Below, one piece after another: positions 63,386-64,000 of a DNA stretch of 64,000 bases. The number at the start of each line of letters is the position of its first letter. The first letter of the stretch is position 1. Origin of the DNA: Brevundimonas sp. (lineage in GTDB: Bacteria; Pseudomonadota; Alphaproteobacteria; Caulobacterales; Caulobacteraceae); assembly GCF_029946145.1 (NCBI RefSeq), contig NZ_JAQSDY010000027.1, positions 496,001 to 560,000 on the forward strand. Reading direction: 5' to 3'. Under the pieces are notes generated by a model. That model worked only from the letters and a program-made list of their open reading frames with translations. It searched no databases and was not told the DNA's origin. A program made the translations under genes and the position numbers.

Positions 63386-64000
63386 TCAGCCCCAGGGGCC
63401 TGACTGGATCGTGGGCGTCGAGGGCACGCTGGTCGTCGCCGCCCGCGGTGCGGCCTCGACGAAAGCCGGGCGGCGGGCTGCAAGACCGACCTTCGTTCCC
63501 TGTTCCATGAGGGCTCTGACGCGGTTGCCGGTGGCCGGGTGGGTCGAGAACAGGTTGTCGGCGCCGCGTCCGGCCAGCGGGTTGATGATGAACAACTGGC
63601 CCGAGGCGGGATTGCGCTCGGCCGTGGTGTTGACGATGCGGCGGGCGTGGCCGTCGATCTTCTGCAGCGCCGAGGCGAGGGCTTGAGGGTCCCCGGCGAT
63701 CTCCGCGCCGACGCGGTCGGCCTCGTATTCGCGCGAGCGGCTGATGGCCATCTGCACCAGGCCGGCGGCCATGGGCGCCACGATCATCAGCGCCAGGGTC
63801 CCGACGACGCCGCCCGGCCGTTCGCGATCGTCGCCGCCGCCGAAGAACATCGCGAAATTGGCCAGGGCGGCGATAGCGCCGGCGACGGTGGCGGTGACCG
63901 TCATGGTCAGGGTGTCGCGGTTCTTCACATGGGCCAGCTCGTGGGCCATCACGCCGCGGATCTCGCCGCGCGTCAGCATGTCCAGCAGGCCGGTGGTGGC
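63386..64000 (-). CDS. htpX: Protease HtpX (5' end cut by window)
   Basis: C-terminal 204 codons of an M48 membrane metalloprotease. Visible: the family start [17 protein letters not shown] at the window edge, the zinc motif [10 protein letters not shown], two hydrophobic segments ([42 protein letters not shown]) and the third ligand region [17 protein letters not shown]. Degrades misfolded membrane proteins. The N-terminal helices and start codon are outside the window; the ORF track begins at an internal Met. Confidence 0.95.
   Translation of the reverse strand, partial: ATTGLLDMLTRGEIRGVMAHELAHVKNRDTLTMTVTATVAGAIAALANFAMFFGGGDDRERPGGVVGTLALMIVAPMAAGLVQMAISRSREYEADRVGAEIAGDPQALASALQKIDGHARRIVNTTAERNPASGQLFIINPLAGRGADNLFSTHPATGNRVRALMEQGTKVGLAARRPAFVEAAPRAATTSVPSTPTIQSGPWG

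Noticed and set aside
1-64000. CRISPR array, prophage, integron or insertion sequence
   Set aside because: No regularly spaced direct repeats, integrase, transposase or phage structural genes were found; repeats present are dispersed intergenic elements.

Overview
The window is a GC-rich, gene-dense stretch of an alphaproteobacterial chromosome. Gene order and individual genes point to the Caulobacterales, and the protein flavour suggests Brevundimonas or a close relative. Supporting genes include a long-type NAD-glutamate dehydrogenase, a CenR-type response regulator, an NtrZ-type periplasmic protein, a CC0125/CC1285-type lipoprotein, DUF3576 and DUF6489. The species call is inference. I see no rRNA or tRNA genes, phage, insertion sequence or CRISPR array.

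The landmark is the putative chromosome origin at about 22.63-23.11 kb, between divergent ppsR (DUF299) and hemE, the position of Cori in Caulobacter crescentus. It holds a perfect CtrA box (TTAA-N7-TTAA), a near-perfect second one, two DnaA-box-like TTATCCCCG motifs, two GANTC (CcrM) sites and an AT-rich tract beside hemE. The partition locus follows 4-10 kb to the right: rho, DUF6489, mnmE, mnmG, rsmG, parA, parB. Four parS-like palindromes (TGTTTCACGTGAAACA and one- or two-base variants) are scattered among these genes, two of them inside coding sequence.

Left arm (1-22.6 kb): a minus-strand block of HTH regulator, tsaB, rimI, fur, a DUF7002-like gene and miaB; a second HTH regulator, nfuA and a UspA protein; the large gdhZ; an outer-membrane beta-barrel; an AI-2E/PerM membrane protein and a HerA-like ATPase; a 970-bp gene-poor region bounded by inverted 140-bp repeats; mltA-timA, secB, dnaQ and the overlapping chain coaE-aroE-maf-ppsR that runs from the origin.

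Right arm (23.1-64 kb): hemE-hemH-hemJ form a haem operon, followed by rho and the tRNA-modification and partition genes. Then come holA-lptE-leuS, DUF3576, ntrZ, a ThiE-like protein, a YggS-like PLP protein, cenR, a lipoprotein, an SLC13 permease, xthA, lolA, ftsK, a UbiH-type hydroxylase, a Trm112-like protein, a Lon-N protein, ybbN, heparinase II/III-rpe, OsmC, a dienelactone hydrolase, purH, Mn-catalase, ProXp-ala, DUF6065, a lipoprotein, a LysE exporter, two related secreted helical proteins, argG and a partial htpX.

The main non-coding theme is a set of intergenic repeat families: A, G/C-rich paired hairpins, one of which supplies the mnmE ribosome-binding site; B, inverted 140-bp elements; C and D, smaller elements, with one C copy bounded by a perfect 28-bp inverted repeat; and hairpins whose arms are tandem heptamers (AGTGGCT)n. 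Tight packing shows in many 4-base ATGA overlaps and in three convergent pairs whose TAG stop codons interlock in one CTAG.
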